A DNA stretch of 64,000 nt from Nocardia camponoti. GTDB lineage: Bacteria > Actinomycetota > Actinomycetes > Mycobacteriales > Mycobacteriaceae. Position 1 is the stretch's first letter; each line of letters starts with the position of its first letter. Positions 52,185 through 61,305 of this stretch are shown piece by piece. The notes under the pieces are model-generated. The model made no database searches and was not told the origin of the DNA. It worked only from the letters and a program-made list of their open reading frames with translations. The stretch covers positions 186,001-250,000 of the forward strand of contig NZ_BMMW01000004.1 in the NCBI RefSeq assembly GCF_014646135.1. Reading direction: 5' to 3'. Both the position numbers and the translations under genes were made by a program.

Positions 52185-53766
52185 CCTCAGTCTGGGTAAG
52201 TAAAGCCGCTGCACGCTCCGCGAGCATCACGGTCGGGGCGTGCGTATTGCCACGAGTAATCGTCGGCATTACGGAAGCGTCGCAGATGCGCAGATTTTCG
52301 ACGCCATACACGCGCAGTGAGCTATCCACAACGCCGCCAATCGCACAGGTTCCAACCGGGTGGTACATAGTCTCCGCCCGCTGCCGGATCCATTGCTTCG
52401 TGTCGGCAACAGGTTCGTTGTCCGGATACCATGTATCCCCGCGGACGCTAGCGAAGATGGGCTGCTCACCGATCTCGCGAGCGAGTGCCAAACCCTCGGC
52501 AAGCTTCGCCAGATCGGACGGGTCGCGAAGGTAACCCGGGTCTATGGTGGGCCGAGCACCTGCCGCTGGCAGCACAACCTCGCCTCGGCTTCCGGGAGTA
52601 AGTAGTGTCACGCCGATTGTGAATCCGCGGACAGGAGGGCGCTCGCGCCCATGATTCCAAAAAACGACCGGCGCAAAATGAAATTGGATGTCTGGAGCGC
52701 TACCACCCAGCGCCACGAATCCTCCGGCTTCGACGATATTCGAGCTAAGCGGACCAGTACGGCCAAACACGTAACGCGCCGCCGCGCCTGGCCTCAGCGC
52801 ATCCTCCATTGTCGGCGTATCGCGGGCATTCCACGCCAACCCGATAGCGAGGTGGTCCTGGAGGTTCTTCCCGACCAGAGGCAGATCAACCTGAACTCGG
52901 ATACCTGCGCGTTCGAGAGATGCCGCCGGTCCCACTCCCGACGACTGCAGCAATGCGGGAGAGCCGATGGCACCTGCACACAGGATGACCTCACGTCTTG
53001 CCCGGATCAAGCGTTGTTTAGCGCCCACGGCGACCTCCACCCCGATCGCGCGGCCGCGGTCGAGCACTACCCGCTGAACCTGTGCCCCCGCTAGCACCTG
53101 AAGTCGACGGCGAACGTCACGAGTCAGGAACGCCGACGCTGAACTAGCCCGCCGTCCGTCTCGCTGATTCACCTGGTAGTAGCCAACACCGTCCTGGGAA
53201 GCCCCGTTGAAATCATCGTTCGGGCGCAGCCCAGCAGCAATCGCTGACTCAACGAATTTCTGCGACAATGGATGTCGATACGAAAGATCCACCACGTCGA
53301 GCGGGCCACCGACTCCGTGGTAATTCGAGGCGCCGCGACTGTTGTTTTCCGACCGGAGAAAATAGGGCAAGACATCGCTCATGCCCCACTCGTGGGCACC
53401 AGCCGCGGACCAGCCGTCGAAATCCGCCTGGTTGCCGCGGATATAGACCATCGCGTTCATTGCCGAGGACCCACCCATCAGCTTGCCACGAGGCCAGAAC
53501 AGGCTGCGACCGCCCAGCTCGCGCTGAGGGGTCGTGTAATAAGTCCAGTCGTACTTTGAGGCGAAGAGACTGGCATATGCGGCAGGCACCCTGCTGCGCA
53601 GTGGCATGCGATCCGCGCCTGCCTCAACGAGCGCCACCTCAACATCGGGGTGTGCACTGAGTCGGGCCGCGAGAGCGCAGCCAGCCGAACCGGCACCCAC
53701 AACGACATAGTCGTAGACGTCGGGCTCAAGTTCTGCACCGCCGACGACATTTGACCGCCTCCCCAT
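52165..53766 (-). CDS. GMC-family FAD oxidoreductase
   Basis: A 533-residue flavoenzyme from ATG 53766; the frame upstream to 54003 overlaps the previous gene. FAD-binding VVVGAGSAGCALAARL at residues 20-35, signature 1 PRGKLMGGSSAMNAMVYIRG, signature 2 GAIGSPALLQSSGVGP, active-site His in MYHPVGTCAIG and Asn/His in NTHAPTVMLAERAA. It oxidises an alcohol to an aldehyde or ketone, using FAD. Last gene of the biosynthetic operon, 5 nt after the MFS fragment gene. Confidence 0.93.
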   Translation of the reverse strand: MGRRSNVVGGAELEPDVYDYVVVGAGSAGCALAARLSAHPDVEVALVEAGADRMPLRSRVPAAYASLFASKYDWTYYTTPQRELGGRSLFWPRGKLMGGSSAMNAMVYIRGNQADFDGWSAAGAHEWGMSDVLPYFLRSENNSRGASNYHGVGGPLDVVDLSYRHPLSQKFVESAIAAGLRPNDDFNGASQDGVGYYQVNQRDGRRASSASAFLTRDVRRRLQVLAGAQVQRVVLDRGRAIGVEVAVGAKQRLIRARREVILCAGAIGSPALLQSSGVGPAASLERAGIRVQVDLPLVGKNLQDHLAIGLAWNARDTPTMEDALRPGAAARYVFGRTGPLSSNIVEAGGFVALGGSAPDIQFHFAPVVFWNHGRERPPVRGFTIGVTLLTPGSRGEVVLPAAGARPTIDPGYLRDPSDLAKLAEGLALAREIGEQPIFASVRGDTWYPDNEPVADTKQWIRQRAETMYHPVGTCAIGGVVDSSLRVYGVENLRICDASVMPTITRGNTHAPTVMLAERAAALLTQTEGVIQKR

Positions 53767-53771
53767 GACAA

Positions 53772-54164
53772 TCAGCTCTCTCGCTCGAACGGCTGCCCTG
53801 CACGCGATTTGTCGCGGGACTCGATGTCCGAACCTGACTTCATGAAAAAACCTGGCATGATGGACAATGTGAAGTTCCGATTTCGCAGGAAGCCCACGGG
53901 AATCATTGGTTTTTGCCTGCGCCGATGACTGAAAAAGAACGTTGTTAGGGCGACCACGGCGATGGCAAGCAATCCAGCCAATCGGGCCGATCCCCATCCC
54001 CAACTGTTCAACTCGATCAGGCTGAACGTCAGAGTTCCGATACCGAGGCTGATCAGCAGCAGACCGACAACGCCGAGCAGCCAGCCCATCAGTTTCTCGC
54101 CCGTCACACGCCCTGAGGGCCCATCATCCATCATCGAACTCTCCTTGTCGGAAACACGATTCAC
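53772..54164 (-). CDS. Short membrane protein resembling an MFS (DHA2) fragment
   Basis: A 130-residue product. Residues 24-80 (MGWLLGVVGLLLISLGIGTLTFSLIELNSWGWGSARLAGLLAI) and KPMIPVGFLRNRNFTLS resemble the TM5-TM7 linker part of drug:H+ antiporter-2 transporters. The rest of a 14-TM transporter is absent on both sides. Either a remnant of an exporter or a repurposed two-TM protein. It is inside the operon with normal spacing, which argues that it is still translated. Confidence 0.55.
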   Translation of the reverse strand: MNRVSDKESSMMDDGPSGRVTGEKLMGWLLGVVGLLLISLGIGTLTFSLIELNSWGWGSARLAGLLAIAVVALTTFFFSHRRRQKPMIPVGFLRNRNFTLSIMPGFFMKSGSDIESRDKSRAGQPFERES

Positions 54165-54199
54165 TTGCTATTTCACACACCAGGCCCGCCTAGTGTGGG

Positions 54200-55141
54200 T
54201 CACGATAACCTCGCGGTTGCGACGGTACGACAGGAAAACTCGTTCACGCAGTCGACATGCTCGACGAGCGGTGAGTCGAGCGGACATTCGGAACGCAATA
54301 GCCGGTCGGGCTTGGAGCCAAGAAAGACATCGGATTTAACTTGATCCGGCAACAACAGCTGCGCCAGCACGTGGAAGGCGATATCGATCGACTTCCAGGC
54401 GCCGTCATCATCCTCAACCTCAAGCCACGCGTGCTCGGAGGCAACCGGACCGGCTAGCCAACCGACGCATTCCCGCACTCGATATCCCCGCGCCTCTATC
54501 ATTCGACTGAGAGTGCGTGTGGCACTACGGCAGTCCACCAGATTGTGTTTCGCCATCCACGCCTCATCCAAGCTCAGTTCGATCGGAACGCGCGCATAGC
54601 GCGGGCCGGGCTGCAGAGTGTCGACCACAATCTCGCGCAGCGCCGGCGACCGGATCGTGTCAGCGGAACCGACTACATCCTGAATGGCGGAATACATACT
54701 TGTGGCGCCGCATTCAACGCGCGAACTCGGACCGGCCGAATGGGCAGATGGGGCAGCAAGCAACGGCCACACAAGCCAACTGCGGTTCGCGCTTGGGCAT
54801 TCCAACTGCAGGTGCAGCGTCCAATGGCGACGGCGGCACCATGATGAGGGCCCGTCGATTGCGAACCTCAACGCATATGCCGCAGACACCTCGGCGAGCG
54901 TTCTGCTCGATCCTGAGTTGATTGCGAGGTTGAACACATCGCGGGCATCTGCCCGCAGACCGCCGTCAACCGCATATAACGGAAACCCAGCATCGAGCAC
55001 ACGTCCCACTTCGTCAACAGAGCACCGTAGCGCGTGCTGCACTTCAGTGATGGACAGGACCGGCCGTGTATAACTCGCCGGGATAGACACTAGTCGACCA
55101 ACCGCCAGCTCCCAGAAGCCCTCCGAGTTGGGCGCGATCAC
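54200..55141 (-). CDS. Transglutaminase-like cysteine hydrolase domain protein
   Basis: A 313-residue protein. The N-terminal 90 residues are a possible winged-helix (TEVQHALRCSVDEVGRVLDAGF). The C-terminal half has a transglutaminase-like triad: cysteine in LVDCRSATRTLSRMIEARGYRVR, histidine in SEHAWLEVED and aspartate in WKSIDIAFH. It may cleave or form an amide or thioester of a carrier-bound product. It overlaps the hydrolase gene at 55138-55141 (ATGA). No named homologue was recognised. Confidence 0.65.
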   Translation of the reverse strand: MIAPNSEGFWELAVGRLVSIPASYTRPVLSITEVQHALRCSVDEVGRVLDAGFPLYAVDGGLRADARDVFNLAINSGSSRTLAEVSAAYALRFAIDGPSSWCRRRHWTLHLQLECPSANRSWLVWPLLAAPSAHSAGPSSRVECGATSMYSAIQDVVGSADTIRSPALREIVVDTLQPGPRYARVPIELSLDEAWMAKHNLVDCRSATRTLSRMIEARGYRVRECVGWLAGPVASEHAWLEVEDDDGAWKSIDIAFHVLAQLLLPDQVKSDVFLGSKPDRLLRSECPLDSPLVEHVDCVNEFSCRTVATARLS

Positions 55142-56019
55142 CCGCTTGCCCCGAGCCTTTGATCGCCCTCATCGATCTGATCAAGGAATTCCAGGATGGC
55201 GTTTTCGAACGCATCCGTCGCATCGATCATCGGCATGTGGCCGCTGCGCGAAATGATCTTGCCGACAGCTCGCGGTACCAAAGCGCAGCCGTCCTCAAGT
55301 GCACTTGCAGACCACAGATAGTCGGCATCGCCAACCATCAACAAAGTGGGTGAGGTGATCTGTTGAAGCAGTTTCGGATCTCCGGACGACCGCATCGCAG
55401 CTGTCACACAGGCCCGCACCTGCGCCTCCGAGTTCAGGGCAAGAAAATGTTCCCGCATTCCAAGATAGCTGACTGCGCCACCTCGTTCGATCTCGGCATT
55501 AGTAAACACCAGCGGATATAGATACTCGAAAATCGAGCGCGCACCGCCTTTATCCAGGCGATGAAGCCAGTCTCGCAGAATAATTTGCAACTGCATCCCG
55601 CCATACGGCGAGAATGCTGGACCTACTAGGACTAGCGATTGGATGCGCTCCGGGTACCGCACCGCGAAGTCACGCGCTATCAGTGTCGATATCGAAGATC
55701 CGATCAACGTCACGCGGTCGAACTCAAGCAAGTCAATGAGATCCAGCAGATCTTCTGAATACTCAGAAAATTCGAAATCCAGTCCTCGCTGACTCGACAC
55801 TCCTTGGTTCTGCAGGTCATACTTGACCACCGTGTATCGCTCGCTCAGGCGAGCAGTGAAATTTCTCCATGCTGGTGCAACAATAAAGAAGTTGTTCAGG
55901 CAAACAATTGGTGCTCCCGAACCGTCCGTTTCAAAATACAACTCGCCGCCGTTGCGTGTCGGACACCTTTTACCGCGCCGGTATCGAAGATCAACCGTCT
56001 CAGGTTTCGCAAAATCCAT
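55138..56019 (-). CDS. Alpha/beta hydrolase
   Basis: A 293-residue enzyme. Strand-turn GSGAPIVCLNNFF where family members have an HGxx oxyanion loop; nucleophile elbow GSSIST, acid in VGDADYLW and histidine in SGHMPMID form the triad. The HGG/HGW oxyanion motif is altered (LNNFF). Esterase, thioesterase or lyase activity all fit. Gene spacing: 5 nt downstream of the reductase gene and a 4-nt overlap with the transglutaminase-like gene. Confidence 0.85.
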   Translation of the reverse strand: MDFAKPETVDLRYRRGKRCPTRNGGELYFETDGSGAPIVCLNNFFIVAPAWRNFTARLSERYTVVKYDLQNQGVSSQRGLDFEFSEYSEDLLDLIDLLEFDRVTLIGSSISTLIARDFAVRYPERIQSLVLVGPAFSPYGGMQLQIILRDWLHRLDKGGARSIFEYLYPLVFTNAEIERGGAVSYLGMREHFLALNSEAQVRACVTAAMRSSGDPKLLQQITSPTLLMVGDADYLWSASALEDGCALVPRAVGKIISRSGHMPMIDATDAFENAILEFLDQIDEGDQRLGASG

Positions 56020-56024
56020 AGCGC

Positions 56025-57149
56025 CTACTCAGTTGCTGCCAGCTGAGATGGCGATTCCGTGCCGGCAGGGAAGAAGTGTCTCGCGTACGCGGCAAAGCGG
56101 TCGCGTGACATCTCGACGCTGACCACACTGCGATCAACGTAACGAAGCAAATTAGCGCAATCGTACAGCTTATCTTGCAGCATATAGGGTGCGTGAAAAC
56201 GCATCTCATTGGTGAACTCTTGATCGACGGACGTCAACAACGCTACGTCATCGACGTAGCGCGGCTCGGCAATACCCAGCACGTCTGCGATCCCCGCCAT
56301 GGCCGAACCAATATTCGCGGAAAGCATGTTAGCCAGCGTGTATATGCCCGATTCAGCGCGGGCGACGCTCAAAGTCACTGCGGCATTTGCGACGCGATCG
56401 ACGGGGAGTACAGCATTTCGAACATCCGGGTCAGCAACGACCTGAACCCCGTAGTGCTCCAAATAGGATCCGAGTCGCTCCTCCACCTTCTCCTTGAACC
56501 TGATCATCTCGGTGGCAAGCGTATAGAAGCCACTGAACGTGGAAGCGGTGAGTTGGTAGGTCTCGCTATGCCCGACGACGATAGGAAGCCGCAAGATGCG
56601 AACCGCGTCAATTCCCGATGCCAGCACAAGCTGCTCGCCTATAACCTTGGATCGCTCGTAGGCATTATTCATCTCGGTATGCTTTTCGACCGGCTCTTCG
56701 TATAGAATTCCCGTCCGTGTGCCCGCAGTAGCGACTGTGCTGGCATAGTTCAGGACGCCGATTCCGAGCGACTGGGCAAGTGTGATGACGTTTCGCGTGC
56801 CGTCGACATTCACCGAGTTGATAGCGGCCTCATGTTTATCCAGATAACGCAAGGAGGCCGCCAAGTGCCAAAGCTCGGTCGCTTCGAGATCTACAGCATC
56901 ACTCAGACCGCACCGCGGCTCCGTTACGTCGCCTCGTATACCCCGGCAACGAGACTGGACCGCGCCAGCAAGTTCACGACAATCATAGGCCTCTATCGTC
57001 TCGAGCAACACACGCTGCAGTCGCTCATGAGCCTCCTCGTCATCGCGGGATCTCACGATACAGACGATATCTTGAGAAGTTTGGCGCAGCAGTTCGAGGA
57101 CAATACCTGCGCCCACGCAACCCGTCGCCCCAGTCACCAGCGCAGTCAT
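56025..57149 (-). CDS. Standalone thioester reductase (SDR_e)
   Basis: A 374-residue NAD(P)H-dependent reductase. Rossmann motif VTGATGCVGAGI at residue 5; active-site YxxxK in NNAYERSKVIGE; a Thr in YASTVATAG at the catalytic Ser/Thr position; LPVDRVANAAVTL fits the substrate side. It resembles the reductase domain of carboxylic acid reductases and NRPS R domains, releasing carrier thioesters as aldehyde or alcohol. It directly follows the tandem ACP (ATGA overlap), its likely substrate carrier. Confidence 0.88.
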   Translation of the reverse strand: MTALVTGATGCVGAGIVLELLRQTSQDIVCIVRSRDDEEAHERLQRVLLETIEAYDCRELAGAVQSRCRGIRGDVTEPRCGLSDAVDLEATELWHLAASLRYLDKHEAAINSVNVDGTRNVITLAQSLGIGVLNYASTVATAGTRTGILYEEPVEKHTEMNNAYERSKVIGEQLVLASGIDAVRILRLPIVVGHSETYQLTASTFSGFYTLATEMIRFKEKVEERLGSYLEHYGVQVVADPDVRNAVLPVDRVANAAVTLSVARAESGIYTLANMLSANIGSAMAGIADVLGIAEPRYVDDVALLTSVDQEFTNEMRFHAPYMLQDKLYDCANLLRYVDRSVVSVEMSRDRFAAYARHFFPAGTESPSQLAATE

Positions 57150-57721
57150 TTTTCCTCCATAGAAGCGACAGCGGCCGACGACATTTTGTCGGAGCGCAGA
57201 TACTCCGCCATGCGAGCGATGCTTTCGAAACAGCTCGGTGGCGTGTCCAGATCAAACTTCACCGCGAACACTCGTTCGACATGAACGAACAGCGCTACGA
57301 TCGTTTGGGAGTCGAGTCCGAGATCGGCGAGCGGCATCTGGGAATCGATTGGGCCGCTCAGCTTGTCGCCAGCAACATCGCGCACCAGCTCCGAAAGCTT
57401 CGCTTCGACGGACCGCTGGGACTCGTCGACGGAGCCGAGGCTCGGATCCGAACTGGACCCGTTCCGGGACGCTGCCGCATTCGCAAGGCAGTGCGTTACG
57501 ATGCGTTCGACATCCCCCACTGTTCGAACCACGTAGTCGACGGGCGTGACGGATGTCTCCTCCGCTATTCTTGAGAACAAGAAGACCAGCCCCACGGAGT
57601 CAATTCCCAATTCGGCGCCCAACCGTGCTGTGCTCTGATATTCGGTTTCCGGCGGCGCGCCTGTCAGTTCTGTGAGTAGTTGCTGGACTACCTTCTGTAC
57701 TGTGGGACTGTCAGCCACCAT
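57146..57721 (-). CDS. Tandem acyl carrier protein
   Basis: A 191-residue protein with two carrier domains: one at about 1-85 with GIDSVGLVFL around the phosphopantetheine serine, one at about 100-185 with GLDSQTIVAL. A Ser/Gly-rich linker (about 85-100) joins them. Both serines are intact, so both can be charged. Tandem carriers raise flux or hold different intermediates. It overlaps the ligase gene by 11 nt and the reductase gene by 4 nt. Confidence 0.9.
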   Translation of the reverse strand: MVADSPTVQKVVQQLLTELTGAPPETEYQSTARLGAELGIDSVGLVFLFSRIAEETSVTPVDYVVRTVGDVERIVTHCLANAAASRNGSSSDPSLGSVDESQRSVEAKLSELVRDVAGDKLSGPIDSQMPLADLGLDSQTIVALFVHVERVFAVKFDLDTPPSCFESIARMAEYLRSDKMSSAAVASMEEK

Positions 57722-59219
57722 TCAACTCCGATCCGGTAGATTCTTGATTTGCAAGCATCGCCGCGACGGCTCCACGATCGACCTTCAGAGTCCGCGTGAG
57801 TAACCCGTTCTGGGTGGTGAAGGGCTGCCGCGTGACGACCAGCCGCACGACTCGGGCAGGCGGCGGCAGCTCACCGTTGCGCTCGTCTAGGATTTGGTTG
57901 AGCCGTTCGGAGATCTGTTCGCAGACGCCGTTGGGATGCACCGACACGACAGCCGTCACAACCGGGGCATGTTCGCCCCCCAGTACGACAGCGTGCGCCA
58001 CAGACGTTTCGGCGCACAGCGCCTGCTCGATCGGCTCCGGCTGCAATTTATAGCCCGCTCTCGTAATTATCACAGACTTCTTTCTGCCCGTGATATACAA
58101 ATAATCGCCGTCGAACCGTCCGATGTCACCGGTTGCGATCCAGCCGTCTGCGAGATACGTCGAGGCATTGGCGGAAGGTTCGCCATAGTAACCGTGGCTG
58201 CGCGGTGGGACCATACGCACGAGTATTTCGCCGTCAGACTCCAACTTGACGATTCCGGGCCGCAAAAGTCTGCCTACGGATCCTGGCCGGTGCGCAGCCG
58301 GAGTGTTCCACGAGATGGCACTAGTCTCAGTCAACCCATAGAACTCATACAGAGGAAATCCCACTTCATTGAGGAACTCGATAGATTCCTTGCGGGCGGG
58401 TGCTGCACCAGTCAACGCCAAGCGCACGTTGCCGCCGAATGCCTCGGGACCGAGGGTGATCGTCGCACCGTCACGATGCTCGTCCCGATACCGCATCACC
58501 AGCGCCTCGAAGAACGCCGGCGGGCCGACGACGATCGTCGGACGCAAAGCGCGCGACGCCGCGAACAGGTCGGGGATGGACGCGAGATGTATGTCGAAGC
58601 CGCACCAGATCGCTATGTAGACCATGAGTCGCTGAGGAAAGGCTGACAGCGGCAACACGACGAAGATGGAATCACTGGCACGAAAACTCAGCTGACGATG
58701 ACACTCTTCGATCGCATCAATGGTGCCCGCGGTGCTCATCATAATGGCCTTCGGAGTACCACTGGTTCCAGACGAAAAGGCCAAGCTAAAGGTGTCTAAC
58801 GGCACCGAGGACGGCCCGATTGGTACCGCAGTCACCTTGTCGAGATCGCCGAACGTGGTGACAGCCGATGTTTCGGGGAGTCGCCGGTTGTACTCATCGG
58901 CCGAAAGCAGGAGCAGGCTGAGATCGAACTGGGCGACTAGATCATCGGTCGACAGCTGGGCAGCGTGCTCGGGTGCGAACGCAACTGACACGGCGCCAAT
59001 CTCGATCGCGGCCAGATCGGATACCACCCATTCATAGGAATTTTGACCACAAATTCCGATATGCTGTCGCTCGCTTACACCGGCTACACGGAGCGCACTC
59101 GCCATTGCCATTACATCGTTATATAGATCCGCAAACGTGCGCCGGTTAACCAACCCCGCCGAGAAGCAGTTGATCTCACGGTCCGGGCACGATTTTAAGC
59201 GATCGATCAACTCTCGCAC
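57711..59219 (-). CDS. Acyl-AMP ligase (ANL superfamily)
   Basis: A 502-residue adenylating enzyme from GTG 59219. Core motif SSGTSGTPKAIMM, A5-like YGLTETSA, A7-like ATGDIGRFDGDYLYITGRKKSVIITRAGYK, and A10-like lysine in TTQNGLLTRTLKVDR near the end. It activates a carboxylic acid and probably loads the tandem ACP encoded next. Length fits a stand-alone ACP ligase rather than a CoA ligase with a long tail. One-base overlap (TAGTG) with the aldehyde dehydrogenase gene. Confidence 0.9.
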   Translation of the reverse strand: MRELIDRLKSCPDREINCFSAGLVNRRTFADLYNDVMAMASALRVAGVSERQHIGICGQNSYEWVVSDLAAIEIGAVSVAFAPEHAAQLSTDDLVAQFDLSLLLLSADEYNRRLPETSAVTTFGDLDKVTAVPIGPSSVPLDTFSLAFSSGTSGTPKAIMMSTAGTIDAIEECHRQLSFRASDSIFVVLPLSAFPQRLMVYIAIWCGFDIHLASIPDLFAASRALRPTIVVGPPAFFEALVMRYRDEHRDGATITLGPEAFGGNVRLALTGAAPARKESIEFLNEVGFPLYEFYGLTETSAISWNTPAAHRPGSVGRLLRPGIVKLESDGEILVRMVPPRSHGYYGEPSANASTYLADGWIATGDIGRFDGDYLYITGRKKSVIITRAGYKLQPEPIEQALCAETSVAHAVVLGGEHAPVVTAVVSVHPNGVCEQISERLNQILDERNGELPPPARVVRLVVTRQPFTTQNGLLTRTLKVDRGAVAAMLANQESTGSELNGG

Positions 59220-60988
59220 TACAGCCTCCTAAGCTGATCACGTCGGCGCCTTATGACCCTCGGCAGAATCGTGCGGGGTCGGGCTACACCGCTCCTTGAA
59301 AATAATACGGCGCCAATCACAGCAAGCATGACTGCGCCCAGCCCTCGTAATGAGGGCCGTGCCTGAAAGGCTGTCAGCCGACGTCCGATCTCGTACGCAT
59401 CGCCGTGCCCGGGAAACCAAATAGGTTTGGGGTGCGACCGGAACGGCCCTCTCAGAACAACTTTTTCTATATCGGAGAACATTTGACTGTTGTGCACAAA
59501 CCCGACACCGGACTGAGACAGACTACCGGCGCCACCCCAAGCCCCCCATGGTGCCGAACCGAGAGCGTAGGTGATGGCCGGCCAATGATTGACCGCGACA
59601 GTCCCGTAACGCAGTTCACTAACCGCAGATTCGAGCGCGTTCCGCACGGGGCGGCGCCTGGTCGACTTCGCATCGATGATGATTGCGGCGCAGAGGTCGC
59701 CCCAAAGTTGCCCGTTTACCCACTCCACCGACGTATACAAATGATGCTCAGCCGACTCGGTACCGAGGACGACTTCGGCGAGTACCGGCCCGAAGAACTC
59801 CTCGCGAAACAGGGGCTCATCGGTATCTGTCGCGTCGAGCCCGGTTATGAGGATCCACGGCGAAGAGTCCGATGCGCCGGCACCGAGCCGCTGCGCCGCA
59901 GGATGACGATCAAGGACGTCAGCCATCCGCCGCTCGGCGCCGGGATAGTATAGGTGCCGCGCATCCCTCTCGCGAAGCGTGTCCGCGAGATACCCGAGAA
60001 ACTCCTCACGCTGAGGCCAGTTGCGACTCGTGACCAGTATTCGTGCCGCAGCACAGTTGAGCCCGACATTGTTGACTGCCATCGCGGCGATATGCTCCGC
60101 CTGATAGCGCAGCTGCGATCTGGACCACGAGCCGGGCACGATGATCACGGGAGTTATGTTGCCTAACTCGGCTGTCGATCCATCCATGCTGATTCCCGCG
60201 CCCACACGTGCCTCAGTAACCGCGTTCCACGTCGCCGAGGAGCCCGTCACATGGATACGTCGAGCTCGCGGATCGCTGACCAGCCGCGCCCCTGTCTCCG
60301 CGTCACCTCGCTGCACAACTAGCACACCGTGGCGAATGAAAGGTGCCAGCGCACGCGCGAATACCGGCTCAAGATAATCATTGACCGGGCTGAGTTTGAG
60401 GACGACGGTGCGTCGCTGTACCACGAGCAGCTCCAGCGCGTCGGTAATCGCGATCGCGGACACGTTGCCCGCACCAAGCACGACAGTTGTACCAAGATCG
60501 CCGGATGGGGAAAAATAGGCGACCGCCTGGCTTGACGTGATGTCATCGATACTTTGGCAGCCGCGTAGCCACACTTCGGCGGAGAGATCCGGAAAAAGCA
60601 GACGGTCGTATACGTCGCTATGAAGTACAGGTACGCGAATGGACGATCCCGGGCCCGAACGAGGAGGGCCGAAAAGGCGAGGCCGAAATCCGCGTGATAT
60701 GTCGCACAATGACCGCTCAAGTAGCCGCAAAAATCGGACCGTCGGGAGGGGGCCAAGGGCCCATTCTTCCACAGCTGCTGGGCTGTTCCCGATCCGCTTG
60801 GCTTCCACGCACAATTCGGTCCACTCCGCAGCGACAGATGCTGTTGCCGTCAGGGACTCGCGCACCAGTGCAAGGACCGTCTGAACTGACGTCGCATCCC
60901 AATCGGACGCGCGCAATGACAGCATGCCCAACACGCTGTCCGAGTCACTAGCAATTTGCGGCCCTCTCATTGCACCCACATCTCGCAC
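59219..60988 (-). CDS. Membrane-anchored aldehyde dehydrogenase-like enzyme
   Basis: A 589-residue protein. Residues 1-130 are a helical extension. The ALDH fold follows, with glutamate in STAELGNITPVIIVPG, catalytic cysteine in NVGLNCAAARILVT and FFGPVLAEVV. The C-terminal 60 residues contain one TM (LRGLGAVMLAVIGAVLFSR) followed by a basic tail, like fatty aldehyde dehydrogenases. LuxC-type acyl reductase is the alternative. It could oxidise or detoxify the aldehyde made by the thioester reductase at the membrane. First gene of an eight-gene operon. Confidence 0.82.
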   Translation of the reverse strand: MRDVGAMRGPQIASDSDSVLGMLSLRASDWDATSVQTVLALVRESLTATASVAAEWTELCVEAKRIGNSPAAVEEWALGPLPTVRFLRLLERSLCDISRGFRPRLFGPPRSGPGSSIRVPVLHSDVYDRLLFPDLSAEVWLRGCQSIDDITSSQAVAYFSPSGDLGTTVVLGAGNVSAIAITDALELLVVQRRTVVLKLSPVNDYLEPVFARALAPFIRHGVLVVQRGDAETGARLVSDPRARRIHVTGSSATWNAVTEARVGAGISMDGSTAELGNITPVIIVPGSWSRSQLRYQAEHIAAMAVNNVGLNCAAARILVTSRNWPQREEFLGYLADTLRERDARHLYYPGAERRMADVLDRHPAAQRLGAGASDSSPWILITGLDATDTDEPLFREEFFGPVLAEVVLGTESAEHHLYTSVEWVNGQLWGDLCAAIIIDAKSTRRRPVRNALESAVSELRYGTVAVNHWPAITYALGSAPWGAWGGAGSLSQSGVGFVHNSQMFSDIEKVVLRGPFRSHPKPIWFPGHGDAYEIGRRLTAFQARPSLRGLGAVMLAVIGAVLFSRSGVARPRTILPRVIRRRRDQLRRL

Positions 60989-61305
60989 CTAAGACTCCCT
61001 GATTATACTCCGGTCGAAACAATTCGGCTATTTCTCAATTATGGACGGTAGCAGAATACGCAGAGAACGTCTATTCCTTACGGACAAACGGCTGAAGGCT
61101 CCAATGAGATACATCGAAGATTTGCACACCGGTCTCCGTTACTTGTTGTGCCGCGTTCGAAGGGTGGCGACTTCCATGCCGAGGCGACGTAGAAGGCCTA
61201 ACGCCGCCAAGACACATACAACAAGATCGCGATAGAGACTGCGCATAAATCATCGACCGGACTCGCCGGGGCTGCCTTGTCGCTCGGAGCCGATCGTCGC
61301 CCGGA
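60989..61305. other. Intergenic region between two biosynthetic operons
   Basis: About 317 nt, A/T-richer near 60990-61080. Short frames on both strands lack ribosome sites and protein-like composition. It most likely carries the promoter for the operon starting at 60988 and the end of the preceding operon. Confidence 0.4.

Noticed and set aside
61041..61253. Short ORFs on both strands between the biosynthetic operons
   Set aside because: No ribosome site and no conserved pattern; better explained as promoter region.
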